A DNA stretch of 64,000 nucleotides. Origin: Lachancea mirantina. Taxonomy: Eukaryota; Ascomycota; Saccharomycetes; Saccharomycetales; Saccharomycetaceae. The DNA lies in the NCBI GenBank assembly GCA_900074745.1, contig LT598468.1, forward strand, positions 1,488,001-1,552,000, in the 5' to 3' direction. Below, piece after piece: positions 20,048 to 30,121 of the stretch; position 1 is the first letter of the stretch; each line of letters starts with the position of its first letter. The notes below the pieces were generated by a model. The model did not search any database, was not told the origin of the DNA, and worked only from the letters and a program-made list of their open reading frames with translations. The position numbers were made by a program, and so were the translations under genes.

Positions 20048-22303
20048 CTAGGCTGGAGTCATAGACTCTGCGTCTGACGAATGCGAAAGATCTAAAAGTC
20101 CGTGATCCATCAGTTCTCGCCTGAGCTGCTCTTCCATTCTCAAAGCTACCATTCCGGTGTTGTCGCGTTCAACAGTTTCTTTGACAGGACTGCTGTTGAC
20201 GCTAATTAGTCCATCTTTGCGCGGCCTGCCACGTTTTCGAGGAGATTTCTTGATGACGACGTTTTCGAACCTTTTTCCACCAACACATATCATTCGTGAT
20301 CTGTGCACGAGAAGTGCGTCTTCTCTTACAAATTTCTTACCGCACGGACATACAAAGCATTTTTCGGCGTGAGTCTTTTTATGCCTTATCAAATCGTGAT
20401 TCCGAACGAATGCCTTGTTGCAACCTTCAAAATCGCACATATATGGTCTGTCCTCCAAGTGCGTTTGAATATGAGACCTTATGTTGTAACGTCGCCTGAA
20501 ATGTTTGCCGCAATGTGGATAGAGACAAGCAAAAGTTCTGTCCGGAAGTTCTTTAACATATCGATCAATCTCTCCAGGAGGTAGCGTAGTAGGCTTTCGC
20601 GTAATCTTCATAGGGCTGAGATATGTAGGCTCGAGAACGGGCGTCTCACCTTCAAAAACGCATTGGGATTTTAAAATCGGAGATGGAGTTTGAGCCTGAA
20701 CAAATTCGCTCTCCGGTTCGAAGTCTTGACTTGGATTAACAGAGCCTGGTGGCCTGAGATCCTCTTTCAGAGAGTCTAAAATGTCCGTATGTTGGCTGGC
20801 GCAGGCACTAAGTGCATAATGGTTGATATTATTCTTTTTGATGGGGGTGTGCTGAAACATGTGTTTCTGAGGAAGTCCTCCTGAGGCTCCCTCTATCATA
20901 ATCCTTTGACCATGAGGTGTATTGTCTGTAGACCCTGGAATTGTTGGAAGATCTGCGAGGTACGGAGCATTGTGAATAGAAAACTTCTCACCTGTTTTTC
21001 CGTCCTTATAACGAATTCCAAGACCTGTAGTAGACCTAGGCAAACAATTTGGCTCATGGTCATGCTCTTCGTCGTCATGAAGTTGAGGTATTGTTGAAGC
21101 GCTTGAAGATATAGAGTCTTTTGTCATATGTTTTACTCCCCGAGGGGATGGGGAGCGGGAAGAATAGAACCCCTGTACTCGATTTTGAGGTGTAATGGGG
21201 GCATTTTCGACCCTGCTCGTTTCTTCAGAAGCGCTTCCATGCGCTTGTTGGTGCTCATTATTCAAGCTCTCAAAATATTTAGACATCTTCTGTATGGTCG
21301 CGAAAGAAATGCGATTTTCTCCATTGGAGGATCCTCTTATCGAAGAATCGGGACTTGGCACATGGCTAGATAGGTTTAATTGAGGAACTTTCAAATCTGG
21401 ACTCACCCCGTGCCTTTTGGCCCTATCATTTCTCCTCACTGGCGATCCATTTATGGAAGTTCTCGACATTGGTGACATAGTTCCATTTCCAAATTTGATT
21501 GTATTAGGTGGTGGTGGAAACTTATAAGCGCCATTTGCATTGTTCGTTACGATCAGTGGGTCATCTTTACTCGCTGGCCTTTGGAGCGAAGGGTCATTCC
21601 CTCGAACCTGCGAAGATGGTGCAGAAGGGTACTGGTGAGAGGCTATCTTTTGTTCCTGCAGAGCCAGCTGAAGCTGCTGTTGATGGAATTGGCTCTGACG
21701 CAATCGTTCTTCAAGTTTTTTATTCATTTCTTGTTGCTTTTCCAGTGCAACACGGAGCTCCTCCTGCTGCTTTAGTATAGCTGTGTTAAAGTTTCGGGTA
21801 GAATTATCAGGAAGCTTTGGTGGACAACCACCGTGCTCAGCAGCTGTTTCGAGGGCATCGTCTCGAGCATATTTCTCCAATAAAATACCATTTTCCTCGG
21901 GGTACGCAGTTTTAGTTATGCTCAGTTCTCTGTTGTGACTCGTGAAGCCAAAAATGGCGGTACCGCTTGGGCCACGCTTGTGAGATTTGCGCGGTGTTGC
22001 GACGCTCTCGAACCCTTGATCCCAGACAGCATCGTAGTTTACGTCACCGTCAATGCTGGCCGGACGTTCAGGCATCATTGGAATGTCGAGATCCTTTAAT
22101 TCCTGGGTGAGAAATTCGTCGACGTCTTGGTAGTTCGTTGTCAAAAAGCTGTTAAATACATTGTCGTTAGCAATGGATGATGCGCTGTTGAATTCGGTCT
22201 TTTGCGTTCCTTCAAACTGGTCAAATGCCGGCGAATTACGATCGGAGCTTCCCAGGTTTAACATGTCAGAAGGGTTGAACCACTGGTCTTCCGTGGAAGC
22301 CAT
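20048..22303 (-). CDS. SWI5/ACE2: Zinc-finger cell-cycle activator, single Ace2/Swi5 ancestor
   Basis: The 751-residue protein has three zinc fingers at its C-terminal end: two C2H2 fingers (CLYPHCGKHFRRRYNIRSH, CDFEGCNKAFVRNHDLIRH) and a third (CPCGKKFVREDALLVH). Spacing and residues fit the Ace2/Swi5 fingers. They are followed by a basic patch, SPRKRGRPRK, containing an S-P-x-K Cdk site; in Swi5 and Ace2 Cdk phosphorylation here controls nuclear entry. A Gln-rich coiled coil lies at about 175-245. Family role: activation of G1 and daughter-cell separation genes. S. cerevisiae has two copies from the WGD (SWI5 YDR146C, ACE2 YLR131C); only one is here, so the two roles are probably combined. 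Confidence 0.93.
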   Translation of the reverse strand: MASTEDQWFNPSDMLNLGSSDRNSPAFDQFEGTQKTEFNSASSIANDNVFNSFLTTNYQDVDEFLTQELKDLDIPMMPERPASIDGDVNYDAVWDQGFESVATPRKSHKRGPSGTAIFGFTSHNRELSITKTAYPEENGILLEKYARDDALETAAEHGGCPPKLPDNSTRNFNTAILKQQEELRVALEKQQEMNKKLEERLRQSQFHQQQLQLALQEQKIASHQYPSAPSSQVRGNDPSLQRPASKDDPLIVTNNANGAYKFPPPPNTIKFGNGTMSPMSRTSINGSPVRRNDRAKRHGVSPDLKVPQLNLSSHVPSPDSSIRGSSNGENRISFATIQKMSKYFESLNNEHQQAHGSASEETSRVENAPITPQNRVQGFYSSRSPSPRGVKHMTKDSISSSASTIPQLHDDEEHDHEPNCLPRSTTGLGIRYKDGKTGEKFSIHNAPYLADLPTIPGSTDNTPHGQRIMIEGASGGLPQKHMFQHTPIKKNNINHYALSACASQHTDILDSLKEDLRPPGSVNPSQDFEPESEFVQAQTPSPILKSQCVFEGETPVLEPTYLSPMKITRKPTTLPPGEIDRYVKELPDRTFACLYPHCGKHFRRRYNIRSHIQTHLEDRPYMCDFEGCNKAFVRNHDLIRHKKTHAEKCFVCPCGKKFVREDALLVHRSRMICVGGKRFENVVIKKSPRKRGRPRKDGLISVNSSPVKETVERDNTGMVALRMEEQLRRELMDHGLLDLSHSSDAESMTPA

Positions 22304-22700
22304 GTTTTTGATGAGTTTAAAATTATCTTTGAGTCCTATGTTGTTTTACTGTCCACACCAGAACGTCGGCTTTCGAAGAGGTTACCGGTGTCCGAATTGC
22401 CTGCAAGAAAGCCTCAGTACAAACGATCTGTCCCGGTACCTGTAGCTTCCTAATGTTCCTCAAGTGTAACGGAGTTTTTTCGTCTAGCAGACTGCGAACG
22501 GTAATCCGTGAGGTTATACTGTGCTCTGCAGATTTGGACTCTTATGTTTTGGTCAATGATCGACACCGACACTCCATTTACCGGATTGAGCAATCTCAAA
22601 ACAGTGAAAATATCATGCACCATTTGCTTAAGTAATTCAACGGTTGGTGCCTATATACAGGAAAGGGTGCCTGTTCGGCCGGAGAATAAAAAATAAGGCG
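22304..22700. other. SWI5/ACE2 promoter region
   Basis: The region lies upstream of the zinc-finger gene and downstream of USB1, both on the minus strand. I looked for an Mcm1/Fkh pair, expected for a SWI5-type G2/M promoter, and found no convincing match. No gene seen. Confidence 0.4.
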
Positions 22701-23561
22701 TCATTCGAAAGGTACCCAAATATTGGCGCGCTGTTTTGTAATTTTGACACCCCCGCAGTGAAATTGGAACATTCGAAGAAAATCGGCATCCAGGTAGAGC
22801 GAGGCCAGGGCGGTGTTCACTTCGGTAAGTTTCAGCCCGAAAAAATCGCTCCAACTCCCGCCGCGTAGTGTAGAATTTCGAGTTGCTCTGCTTGTGGTGT
22901 CAATGCCAACGGACATGTGTGCGAGCGCGGGGTCGAGTTTGCCCATATTTTTTGAGTTTGGCTCTTCTGCCGCGCAGTAGTCGACTGCTTCATGCACGAC
23001 CGATGAGATGAGACTGATCTGGTTACATCGCACGGTGTCAACGCACTCCATCGTGAGAAACAGCGCGGTCTTGTCTGAATTGGCATGCACCCGTAACTGA
23101 GGGCCGAAAGCCACGTCGAACCCTTTGGTCAGCTTTTGTCGGAGCTCCACCGTAAGCATGCGCGAAAACCTGTCTAGCTCAGCTGAAGTTGAAAACTCGA
23201 TGTTCGAGGATAACGAAATGTGCAGCGGTTGTGGAGATCCTAGTTCAGACGTGTAGAGAGACTTGAATTCCACATCAACGGGTCTCAGCAACTCGTTAAT
23301 GCGGGGAAGAAGCTTATCTAAGGCAGCTCTTTGTGTCGCGTTGTTTCGGAATTCAATGAAAACGAAACTTGTCCATCTCCCCTTGGTGAAGTTCATCTCA
23401 GCGTTGGTGATGTATTTCTTGACGTTTGGCGTGATCTGATATTTGTCAAAGACCTCGAATGGCTTGGGAAGAGGCTCAGATCTAATCGTTTCCCCCGAGT
23501 TCTCGTCCTCAGAGCCACTGCTACTACTGTTGTTGGTATAATTGGACTGGAGCAGCTCCAT
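22701..23561 (-). CDS. USB1: U6 snRNA 3' phosphodiesterase Usb1
   Basis: The 286-residue protein has the two H-x-S motifs of the 2H phosphoesterase fold: HIS in PLHISLS (His114, Ser116) and HMS in LAHMSVGI (His215, Ser217). A Ser-rich acidic N-terminal segment (residues 10-25) precedes the fold. Usb1 trims the U6 snRNA tail and leaves a terminal phosphate or cyclic phosphate, which protects U6 from the exosome. Length agrees with S. cerevisiae YLR132C (290). It lies between the ACE2 and CKI1 homologs, exactly as YLR131C-YLR132C-YLR133W. Its start lies about 220 bp from that of the divergent kinase gene. Confidence 0.93.
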   Translation of the reverse strand: MELLQSNYTNNSSSSGSEDENSGETIRSEPLPKPFEVFDKYQITPNVKKYITNAEMNFTKGRWTSFVFIEFRNNATQRAALDKLLPRINELLRPVDVEFKSLYTSELGSPQPLHISLSSNIEFSTSAELDRFSRMLTVELRQKLTKGFDVAFGPQLRVHANSDKTALFLTMECVDTVRCNQISLISSVVHEAVDYCAAEEPNSKNMGKLDPALAHMSVGIDTTSRATRNSTLRGGSWSDFFGLKLTEVNTALASLYLDADFLRMFQFHCGGVKITKQRANIWVPFE

Positions 23562-23782
23562 GTCCTGATCTCTCTAACTTCTGCTTCGTGCATGGAGTTC
23601 TCTTCGTCGATACATCACCAAGGAAAAAAAAGAGGTTCAACTCAAGATAACATTTTCACATGTACATCGTTCACTAGATAAAACTGGACAAGCTCCAAAG
23701 ACATCAACTTCTAGAATAAGCTATATCTAGAGTAAGCTAAATCTATCAATCGAGTTGAAGTAGAGATCTAAAGGTCGTCAAA

Positions 23783-25417
23783 ATGGGTGCATTGTTAGAG
23801 TCGAAGCACGAAAGACGGAGCAGTTACCATGAGCACACCAAGAGCGCAACTCGGGCGCGGTCTGCGAGCAGAACTCGAAAGCCATTACCGAGAAAAATGT
23901 CTTCTCCCAGACTTATGCATACAGTTAGTGCAGAGAGTCTGACGCGAGAAATCCAAGATCTCAATTTGAATGGGAACCCACAAGAGGTCATCGAGGTTCC
24001 GTTTGTCAAGGCCCACTTGGACCCTTCTTTGCCAGAGGATTATCTACGCGCTGACGTAATAAAAATTGCCCAGGCCCTCAAAATTCCCAAGTGGCACTCC
24101 AAGAAGTCTGGCGGGGCCCATTTGAACCCAGAACAGCTTAAACTGACGCGTATTACAGGCGCACTCACAAATGCGATTTTCAAAGTTGAGTATCGATCGT
24201 TACCTTCGCTGCTGTTGCGAGTGTACGGTCCTAACGTCGATAGCATCATTGATCGAGACTACGAGCTGCAAGTGCTGGCGCGTCTTTCCTCACGCAGTGT
24301 GGGTCCATCCTTGTATGGGTGTTTCACGAACGGACGCTTCGAACAGTTCCTAGAAAATTCCACGACGCTGACGAATAACGATATCAGAGACTGGCACACT
24401 TCACAGCGTATAGCTAGAAGAATGAAGGAGTTACATGTTGGAGTGCCGCTCACCATGGCAGAGAAAGCGCAAGGGTCCATTTGTTGGCACAGAATCGAAA
24501 AATGGTTGAAAATTATTGGGAAATCTCAATGGTCCAAGAATGACGAAAACATGCAACAAGTACTTCTGGTCGAGAATTGGGAAACTTTCAAGCATTTAGC
24601 GGCTAGGTATCAAAAGTGGTTAAAAATCCAGGAGCTTCTCCACAAAAACGACGTTTTTTGTCACAATGATGCCCAGTGCGGGAATCTTCTATTCACTTCT
24701 CGGCCTTCAGTCGCTGCTACTCCTGTTTCAAGTTCTTCTGCCGATACCGAAGGCTCGCTATTCCCCACATCCTCAAATATTTCGGTGGAAACCATTATCC
24801 GTCCCTCGGCAGAAGAGCAATCGCAAGACTCCAAGCTAGTTGTCATTGATTTCGAATATTCGGGTCCTGGCCCTGCACCCTACGACTTGGCAAATCACTT
24901 AAGTGAATGGATGGGTGATTATAACTGTGCCCAATCGTATAGAAGCTTTGACGAGAAGTACCCAAATAAAGAGCAGATTTTGAATTTCATTTATTCCTAC
25001 GTTGCTCATAAAAGAGACTTAAATGCTAGTTGCCTTGACGATGAGGTCCGGAAAACGTACAATGAAGTCATAAAACAGCGCCCCAGCGTTTCTCTGCACT
25101 GGTGTCTATGGGGAATCATGCAAAGTGGTGAGCTAGAAGAGAAGCCTCAGGTGCAGGTTCTCGAAACGGGGACTCTCGGAGAGAAATATGTTATTACAAC
25201 AGCCGAAACAACTTCGGAAGGAGAAGAGGACAATGAAAATTTCATGCCCGATACCGATGTAATTGATGGTGTGGATATTGACACCTTCCAAAATTTACTC
25301 TACTCTGCTGACAAAATGCGTCTATTTTGGGGAGATCTAGTACAGCTCGGCCTAATAAAAAAAGAGGAGCTTTTGCCTGACATATCTTTAAAATATTTGG
25401 ACGTCAATATGATATGA
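23783..25417 (+). CDS. CKI1/EKI1: Choline/ethanolamine kinase, single Cki1/Eki1 ancestor
   Basis: The 544-residue protein has a basic, Ser-rich N-terminus, then a choline kinase fold. ITGALTNAIFKVEY is the phosphate-binding loop region. FCHNDAQCGNLLF (about 292-304) is the Brenner phosphotransferase motif with the catalytic Asp, and VVIDFEYSGPGPAPYDLANH (about 352-371) is the choline kinase motif with the metal-binding Asp. It phosphorylates choline and/or ethanolamine, the first step of the CDP-choline and CDP-ethanolamine (Kennedy) pathway. S. cerevisiae has CKI1 (YLR133W) and EKI1 (YDR147C/W) from the WGD; here one gene stands for both. The PDC5 gene that follows CKI1 in S. cerevisiae is absent. 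Confidence 0.94.
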   Translation: MGALLESKHERRSSYHEHTKSATRARSASRTRKPLPRKMSSPRLMHTVSAESLTREIQDLNLNGNPQEVIEVPFVKAHLDPSLPEDYLRADVIKIAQALKIPKWHSKKSGGAHLNPEQLKLTRITGALTNAIFKVEYRSLPSLLLRVYGPNVDSIIDRDYELQVLARLSSRSVGPSLYGCFTNGRFEQFLENSTTLTNNDIRDWHTSQRIARRMKELHVGVPLTMAEKAQGSICWHRIEKWLKIIGKSQWSKNDENMQQVLLVENWETFKHLAARYQKWLKIQELLHKNDVFCHNDAQCGNLLFTSRPSVAATPVSSSSADTEGSLFPTSSNISVETIIRPSAEEQSQDSKLVVIDFEYSGPGPAPYDLANHLSEWMGDYNCAQSYRSFDEKYPNKEQILNFIYSYVAHKRDLNASCLDDEVRKTYNEVIKQRPSVSLHWCLWGIMQSGELEEKPQVQVLETGTLGEKYVITTAETTSEGEEDNENFMPDTDVIDGVDIDTFQNLLYSADKMRLFWGDLVQLGLIKKEELLPDISLKYLDVNMI

Positions 25418-25499
25418 ACCTTAGGTTGCATTCGATATACTATCTCAATAAGAAAGTTATAACAGTTTGCGTTGACTGAATAAATAATTTACTTGATCG

Positions 25500-25511
25500 C
25501 TCTCATGAGAG
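25500..25511. repeat. 12-bp palindrome between convergent CKI1/EKI1 and KGD2
   Basis: CTCTCATGAGAG is a perfect palindrome in the 171-bp convergent interval. It could give a short hairpin in either 3' UTR. No further support. Confidence 0.3.
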
Positions 25512-25588
25512 TGAGAGGAGTTTTCGCATTCAAACATAATGAGAAAATCGTGAATATAGTATTAGACAGAGATAGGTTCTTCCGAGAC

Positions 25589-26974
25589 TTACATCAAAGT
25601 CATTTTTCTTGGATCCTCAATCAATTCCTTAACCGTCTTTAGGAAAGTAACGGCTTCTCTTCCGTCAAGAAGTCTGTGGTCGTAGGTTAGCGCTAGGTAC
25701 ATCATTGGTCTTGACACAATCTGGCCATTCACAGTGACTGGTCTCTCTTTAACACCGTGCAAACCTAAGACGGCAGTCTGAGGCATGTTTATGATTGGAG
25801 TACCGTAGAGGGACCCAAACACACCACCATTCGAGATCGTGAAAGTACCACCGGTCATGTCTTCGAGAGTCAATTTACCATCACGAGCTTTCTTGCCCAA
25901 TCTCGAAATCTCCTCTTCGACTTCTAGCACGGAAAGAGATTCAGCGTTACGAACAACGGGCGTAACAAGACCCTTAGGCGTGGCAACAGCGATGGAAACG
26001 TCGGAGTAGTCGCGGTACACGATTTGGTCGCCGTCAATAGCCCCGTTGACACTAGGCATATTTTTGGCGGCCAAAGTGCAGGCCTTGGTGAAAAGACCCA
26101 TGAAACCAAACTTGATACCAGTCTTTTTTATAATTTCGTCTTTGTACAACTTGCGCATTTCCAAAACGGCAGACATGTCACACTCGTTAAAGGTGGTCAA
26201 AGAAGCGGCGGTATTTTGAGACTCCTTTAGTCTCTCTGCGATTCTCATACGCATGCGGTTCATTTTAACTCTACGCTCACCGCGCGAGAACTGGCCCGTG
26301 GAGGCCGAAGGAGAGCAGCTCGGTTGTTCTTGAGGCTTTGAAGGCTCCTGCGCTGGCTTGGTCTCCTTCTTTGGCTCTGCCTTCTTTGGCTCTTCCTTTT
26401 TGGGCTCTTCCTTTTTGGGCTCTTCCTTTTTGGGCTCTTCCTTTTTGGGCTCTTCCTTCTTAGGCTCCTCCTTCTGAGGCGCTGGGGTCCCCTCAGAGGC
26501 CGCTTCCGAGCCAGAGCCAGAGGGCGCTTCGCCGGGCTCAATTTCGGCCAGCGCCTCACCCACCGTAACGGTGTCATCCGGCTGGAAGTTAAGCTTGGTG
26601 ACTTTACCGGTCACGGGTGAGTTGACCTCAACGTCGATCTTATCGGTTTCGATCGTCGCAAGCAGCTCATCCTGCTTCACGAAATCGCCGACTTGCTTTG
26701 TGAACTCCTTAAGAGACCCTTCCGTCAGAGACTCAGCCATAGGAGGCACGTTAACTACTGTAGACTCCAGACGCACACCCAACGCGCGCTTCAGCCCGTA
26801 TTGTTCAAAACTCGGCATGCTCTTCGCACCGCCCAATAACGTACAGTTTTGAGCACTAGCAGTCTGCAGCGGCAGTCTGACTGCCGAAAAACTCATCAAG
26901 CGTCTTGAAGTGGTTCCAAGAGTCGCCGAGAGCTTGGAAACTCCCTTATGTGTACGCACAGATCTGGAAAGCAT
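25589..26974 (-). CDS. KGD2: 2-oxoglutarate dehydrogenase E2, dihydrolipoyl succinyltransferase
   Basis: The 461-residue protein starts with a Ser/Arg-rich mitochondrial presequence (about residues 1-70). The lipoyl domain (about 72-148) has the lipoylated Lys112 in [11 protein letters not shown] Lys-Glu-Pro linker (about 165-210) is built from KKEEP repeats. The catalytic domain (about 230-461) carries the active-site DHRLLDG motif (His433, Asp437). As in other fungal Kgd2 proteins there is no peripheral subunit-binding domain. The enzyme transfers succinyl groups to CoA in the TCA cycle. S. cerevisiae Kgd2 (YDR148C) is 463 residues. Catalytic residues are all present. Confidence 0.97.
   Translation of the reverse strand: MLSRSVRTHKGVSKLSATLGTTSRRLMSFSAVRLPLQTASAQNCTLLGGAKSMPSFEQYGLKRALGVRLESTVVNVPPMAESLTEGSLKEFTKQVGDFVKQDELLATIETDKIDVEVNSPVTGKVTKLNFQPDDTVTVGEALAEIEPGEAPSGSGSEAASEGTPAPQKEEPKKEEPKKEEPKKEEPKKEEPKKEEPKKAEPKKETKPAQEPSKPQEQPSCSPSASTGQFSRGERRVKMNRMRMRIAERLKESQNTAASLTTFNECDMSAVLEMRKLYKDEIIKKTGIKFGFMGLFTKACTLAAKNMPSVNGAIDGDQIVYRDYSDVSIAVATPKGLVTPVVRNAESLSVLEVEEEISRLGKKARDGKLTLEDMTGGTFTISNGGVFGSLYGTPIINMPQTAVLGLHGVKERPVTVNGQIVSRPMMYLALTYDHRLLDGREAVTFLKTVKELIEDPRKMTLM
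26373..26480 (-). repeat. KGD2: 15-bp tandem coding repeat in KGD2 linker
   Basis: A 15-bp unit, cttcctttttgggct on the plus strand, is repeated in perfect copies at about 26391-26452 and in diverged copies on both sides. It encodes KKEEP about six times. The DNA-level identity of the central copies points to recent unit gain by slippage or unequal exchange; the reading frame is kept. Confidence 0.85.
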
Positions 26975-27893
26975 TTTTGTCCTTTATTCTCTTACTTGAG
27001 CTTGAAATTCTTGTTTTCCTGTTTGCAAACCTTCGAAGCCTATTTAGCTGTATTGCGGTGCTCCAAACGTCTGATCAATATAGATTGAACAGAAAAGCTT
27101 AGTGGCTATCAATGAAGTGTTCCCTAAGCAGGGTTCTTGCTTGATTTTACTCCAGTCCAATTCCCTTCAGGCAAAATGGAAGACATCGGAGCCGAAGTCG
27201 AAAAAAGAGTCTGCTGATGTAAGATATTCCGGCTTGGGAGGTAACATTATCTACGAAAGCACTGTGTACGTGAAAAATCTAGGATAGTTGCAAACGGTTC
27301 AAGGAGTGGGTCAAGCATAGGCTGGAGGCTTCGTCACGAAAGCATTATGTACGTAAAACAGGCGCTGGCCGCGTCAAGGAAAAAATTCCTCTAATGGCGC
27401 AACCTCCCCACAAGCAAGCTGTGTGAATCTTGAGACATGGCAGCCGTTTACAATTACTCCGTAAAAGAACTCGATTGTGACGAGAAGATTATCATCATTT
27501 GACACGTAATAAGCCGATAAAGCGATAGTCAATGTTCTATTTGGAACCGCGGAGAGAGTTTGGTAATTTATAGTTGAGCGCGCTTTTGTTGTGACAGCCG
27601 GCAAAAAGGGTTACGTCTTGATGCGAAGGGCATTGATCTCGGTTCTCGATGCTAAGCAAAACGGACGTGCTCAGCAAGTTTGGCCGTGCTATGAAGACCT
27701 TCGTGTTGAACGGCGGGCCGTACATGAGTACATGAGTTTCCAAAACAAGAGACGTATGGAATTTAAAGTTAATTAGGCAATCTACCAGTCACGTCTTCTT
27801 GAGGTTCGATATTCAAAGGCTTCCGGTTTTTAACTGTTTACAGAGGTTGAATAAGTTACAGAAAGGATTGATGTTGGCTCTTTCAGCGTGGCT
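26975..27893. other. Long intergenic region between divergent KGD2 and SLX4
   Basis: There are 919 bp with no supportable gene; the longest ORFs are unlike known proteins. It matches the site where S. cerevisiae carries PDC5 (YLR134W), which is absent here. A 23-bp direct repeat (20 of 23 identical) occurs at 27253-27275 and 27336-27358, starting acgaaagca. Its function is unknown. Confidence 0.5.
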
Positions 27894-29714
27894 ATGGAAT
27901 TCAAGCGGGCAGAGCGGCATCTGGAGCTGTTAGATGAGGCTCGCCACCAGGATTCGGCTCCCGAAGGTGAGCTCGCCAAGTCGCTAACGTCGACGCTGAT
28001 ACCTGATGAATCGGGGCAGGAAGTATTTCTGAGTACTCAAATCCAAGCTCAAATGGATGAATTGGATCGTCAGCAGGACGTACGTCGGTCTTTGACTCGG
28101 TTTGCGCTCCAGGCTAGTCCGGAAACGCAGCATACTGCTACGGACTCAGCACAGCAGGAAGGAACCAAACGCAGGCCTCTTAAACGTGCCAAGGGTCAGA
28201 AAGACACAAGGCGTCCTACGCGAAAAAGAACGGCCACGAAGATCAAAAGCATCACGCAGTTCAACACGGATAATTTCGAGTCCGAACAGCAGCTTTCGCG
28301 CGCAGAACGAGTCGTGTCACTGCTGTCAGGCAAAAAACGAAAAGTTAAAGACATTTTGGGCCGTTTGAAGCGTCAGGACGCTCACGAACCCAGCATTTCG
28401 CGTTTTGCTACTTACGACGAACGCGAATGGCAGCACATACTGCAGCTGCTACAAGCCAACTTCCAGCAATGCCCGCGGGCCCAAATGAGAGAAGTACGGG
28501 ACTACGTATACGGCTCAGGTCCAGATATCTGGTGCTCTTCCCAATTGCCTCCAACGCAGCAGGAGCAGAAAGAAAGTATAGATATGGCAAGCAGCTTACC
28601 TGCAAACGTCCCTTCACTTTCCGTCCCCGTTGCCGATTCTTTAGTGTTCTCCTTATCGCAAGTGATGGATGTCAAGCAAGCTCGCAATCGTGCTGCTCCT
28701 TCAGAGGATGAGAAGGCTCGTAGCGAGATCTCCAATTCGTCCATGGACCTCGGTTCTCGTATTGGAATCGACGACCATAGAGATGAGGGTATCTCAGCGG
28801 AAAAATTGGAAAGTTTGGGTTCTGGAAGCATGCTCCACGCAGATTTGGAAGCAGTGCTTGACACCCACTTGAGCCCATCATTCGACGAATCAGTTCACAC
28901 TCACTCTACGCAATCGCATCCTCCCAGTGTTGACCTGAACACTTTTCAAAATAACAAGTCGCCCTTGATCCCTGCTACTTTTGGCGACAATCTCATCGAC
29001 CTCACGCAGGACTCATTTGCGGTGGTGAAGAGCTTAATTTCTCCATTAGAAACTGACGTGCAGGTGCCGGCTACACGTACTACGACTTTGAATGCGGGAT
29101 GCGGCGCTGAAAGGCGTCTCATCTTTCGCAATATTGGGAGAAGTGTTAACTTCAAAGATCCCGCTCTCCAAAAATCTCTTGAACTGAGGTTTTTGGACAG
29201 CGATCATGCAGTCCTTGACAGCGAGGAAGAAGACGGCTATGAATTGCTTGAAATAAGGCCCAGGCCTGTTCCTGTTCAAAGACTAGCGACGGCAAGTGCT
29301 GCCAAACTTGTGCAAAGCGGTGTGTTCGAAACACCACCCGCTAAAATCACATCGCTAGACGATTCTACTTTGATGTCAACTTCAGCTCACGAGCTTAGAA
29401 GTTCTTTGAGGAAAATGGGATTTAAACCCAAACGAACCCGGTTAGAGATGGTAAAACAGATGCAGCAGTTATCTCAGCATCTGAAAGGTAATAGCAACGA
29501 AGAACGACGCGAAGAAATCTATGATCAACTTTTGTCCACCATCGAACAACTTCCGGACTTCTTCGCCAGGATTTACACTTATGAGCCCATACCACTGTCC
29601 GAACTCGTTAGGGTTCTTGTCAAGGAAAACCCTTTCATGGACGATATCGAAGACGTGGTTGTGCGAGACTGGGCGGAGCGAATGGGCATTTCCTTAACCG
29701 CTGCGCCGGAATGA
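27894..29714 (+). CDS. SLX4: Structure-specific endonuclease scaffold Slx4
   Basis: The 606-residue protein starts at the ATG at 27894 (MEFKRAERHLELLDEA; S. cerevisiae begins MELQRAQRNLKFL). A GTG six bases upstream is not a likely start. Conserved pieces: a basic region (RPTRKRTATKIKSITQFNTD), the block DEREWQHILQLLQANF, IIDLTQ-like IDLTQDSFAVVKSLISPL, and the C-terminal domain LRSSLRKMGFKPKRTRLEMV through PIPLSELVRVL. The C-terminal domain is the Slx1-binding region. Slx4 activates Slx1 on branched DNA and scaffolds Rad1-Rad10 and checkpoint factors. It is shorter than S. cerevisiae Slx4 (748). Many S/T-Q sites in the middle are likely Mec1/Tel1 targets. Confidence 0.93.
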   Translation: MEFKRAERHLELLDEARHQDSAPEGELAKSLTSTLIPDESGQEVFLSTQIQAQMDELDRQQDVRRSLTRFALQASPETQHTATDSAQQEGTKRRPLKRAKGQKDTRRPTRKRTATKIKSITQFNTDNFESEQQLSRAERVVSLLSGKKRKVKDILGRLKRQDAHEPSISRFATYDEREWQHILQLLQANFQQCPRAQMREVRDYVYGSGPDIWCSSQLPPTQQEQKESIDMASSLPANVPSLSVPVADSLVFSLSQVMDVKQARNRAAPSEDEKARSEISNSSMDLGSRIGIDDHRDEGISAEKLESLGSGSMLHADLEAVLDTHLSPSFDESVHTHSTQSHPPSVDLNTFQNNKSPLIPATFGDNLIDLTQDSFAVVKSLISPLETDVQVPATRTTTLNAGCGAERRLIFRNIGRSVNFKDPALQKSLELRFLDSDHAVLDSEEEDGYELLEIRPRPVPVQRLATASAAKLVQSGVFETPPAKITSLDDSTLMSTSAHELRSSLRKMGFKPKRTRLEMVKQMQQLSQHLKGNSNEERREEIYDQLLSTIEQLPDFFARIYTYEPIPLSELVRVLVKENPFMDDIEDVVVRDWAERMGISLTAAPE

Positions 29715-30121
29715 CCGTTTAACGAGGGATAAGATTGTGTGATCCAGCACTTTCATCGAACATCTTCTTGCATAATAGATTCCTACCATTCAAAAATGAG
29801 AGATAACAGTAGCACGCCGAAGTTTTATAGATAAAGAGAAGGTCAAACGGTGTGGTTAGTTGTCCAGAAGCGGATATTGCGTCTAAAAATTGGCACTCCA
29901 CCATTAGGTCAGAGCGTGTAATGCCTTCATATCCAAGAACATAGTAGCTAAAGATCTTGTTCAGTCGCTCTTAAGCAGGCCACTCCATCTAATGTCAGTT
30001 TCGTTCGGTACGATGACGAGCTGCATCGTCGAAATCAAATTAGACACGAACGTAAATTAACCGTCGACCCTTTCTGTAGTTCAACAAGCCCCAAGCCCCA
30101 TGCCACTCGCATAAAAGTCCC
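29715..30121. other. SLX4-NUM1 intergenic region
   Basis: This is the NUM1 promoter and the SLX4 3' flank. I see AT-rich sequence without a clear regulatory motif or gene. Confidence 0.4.
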
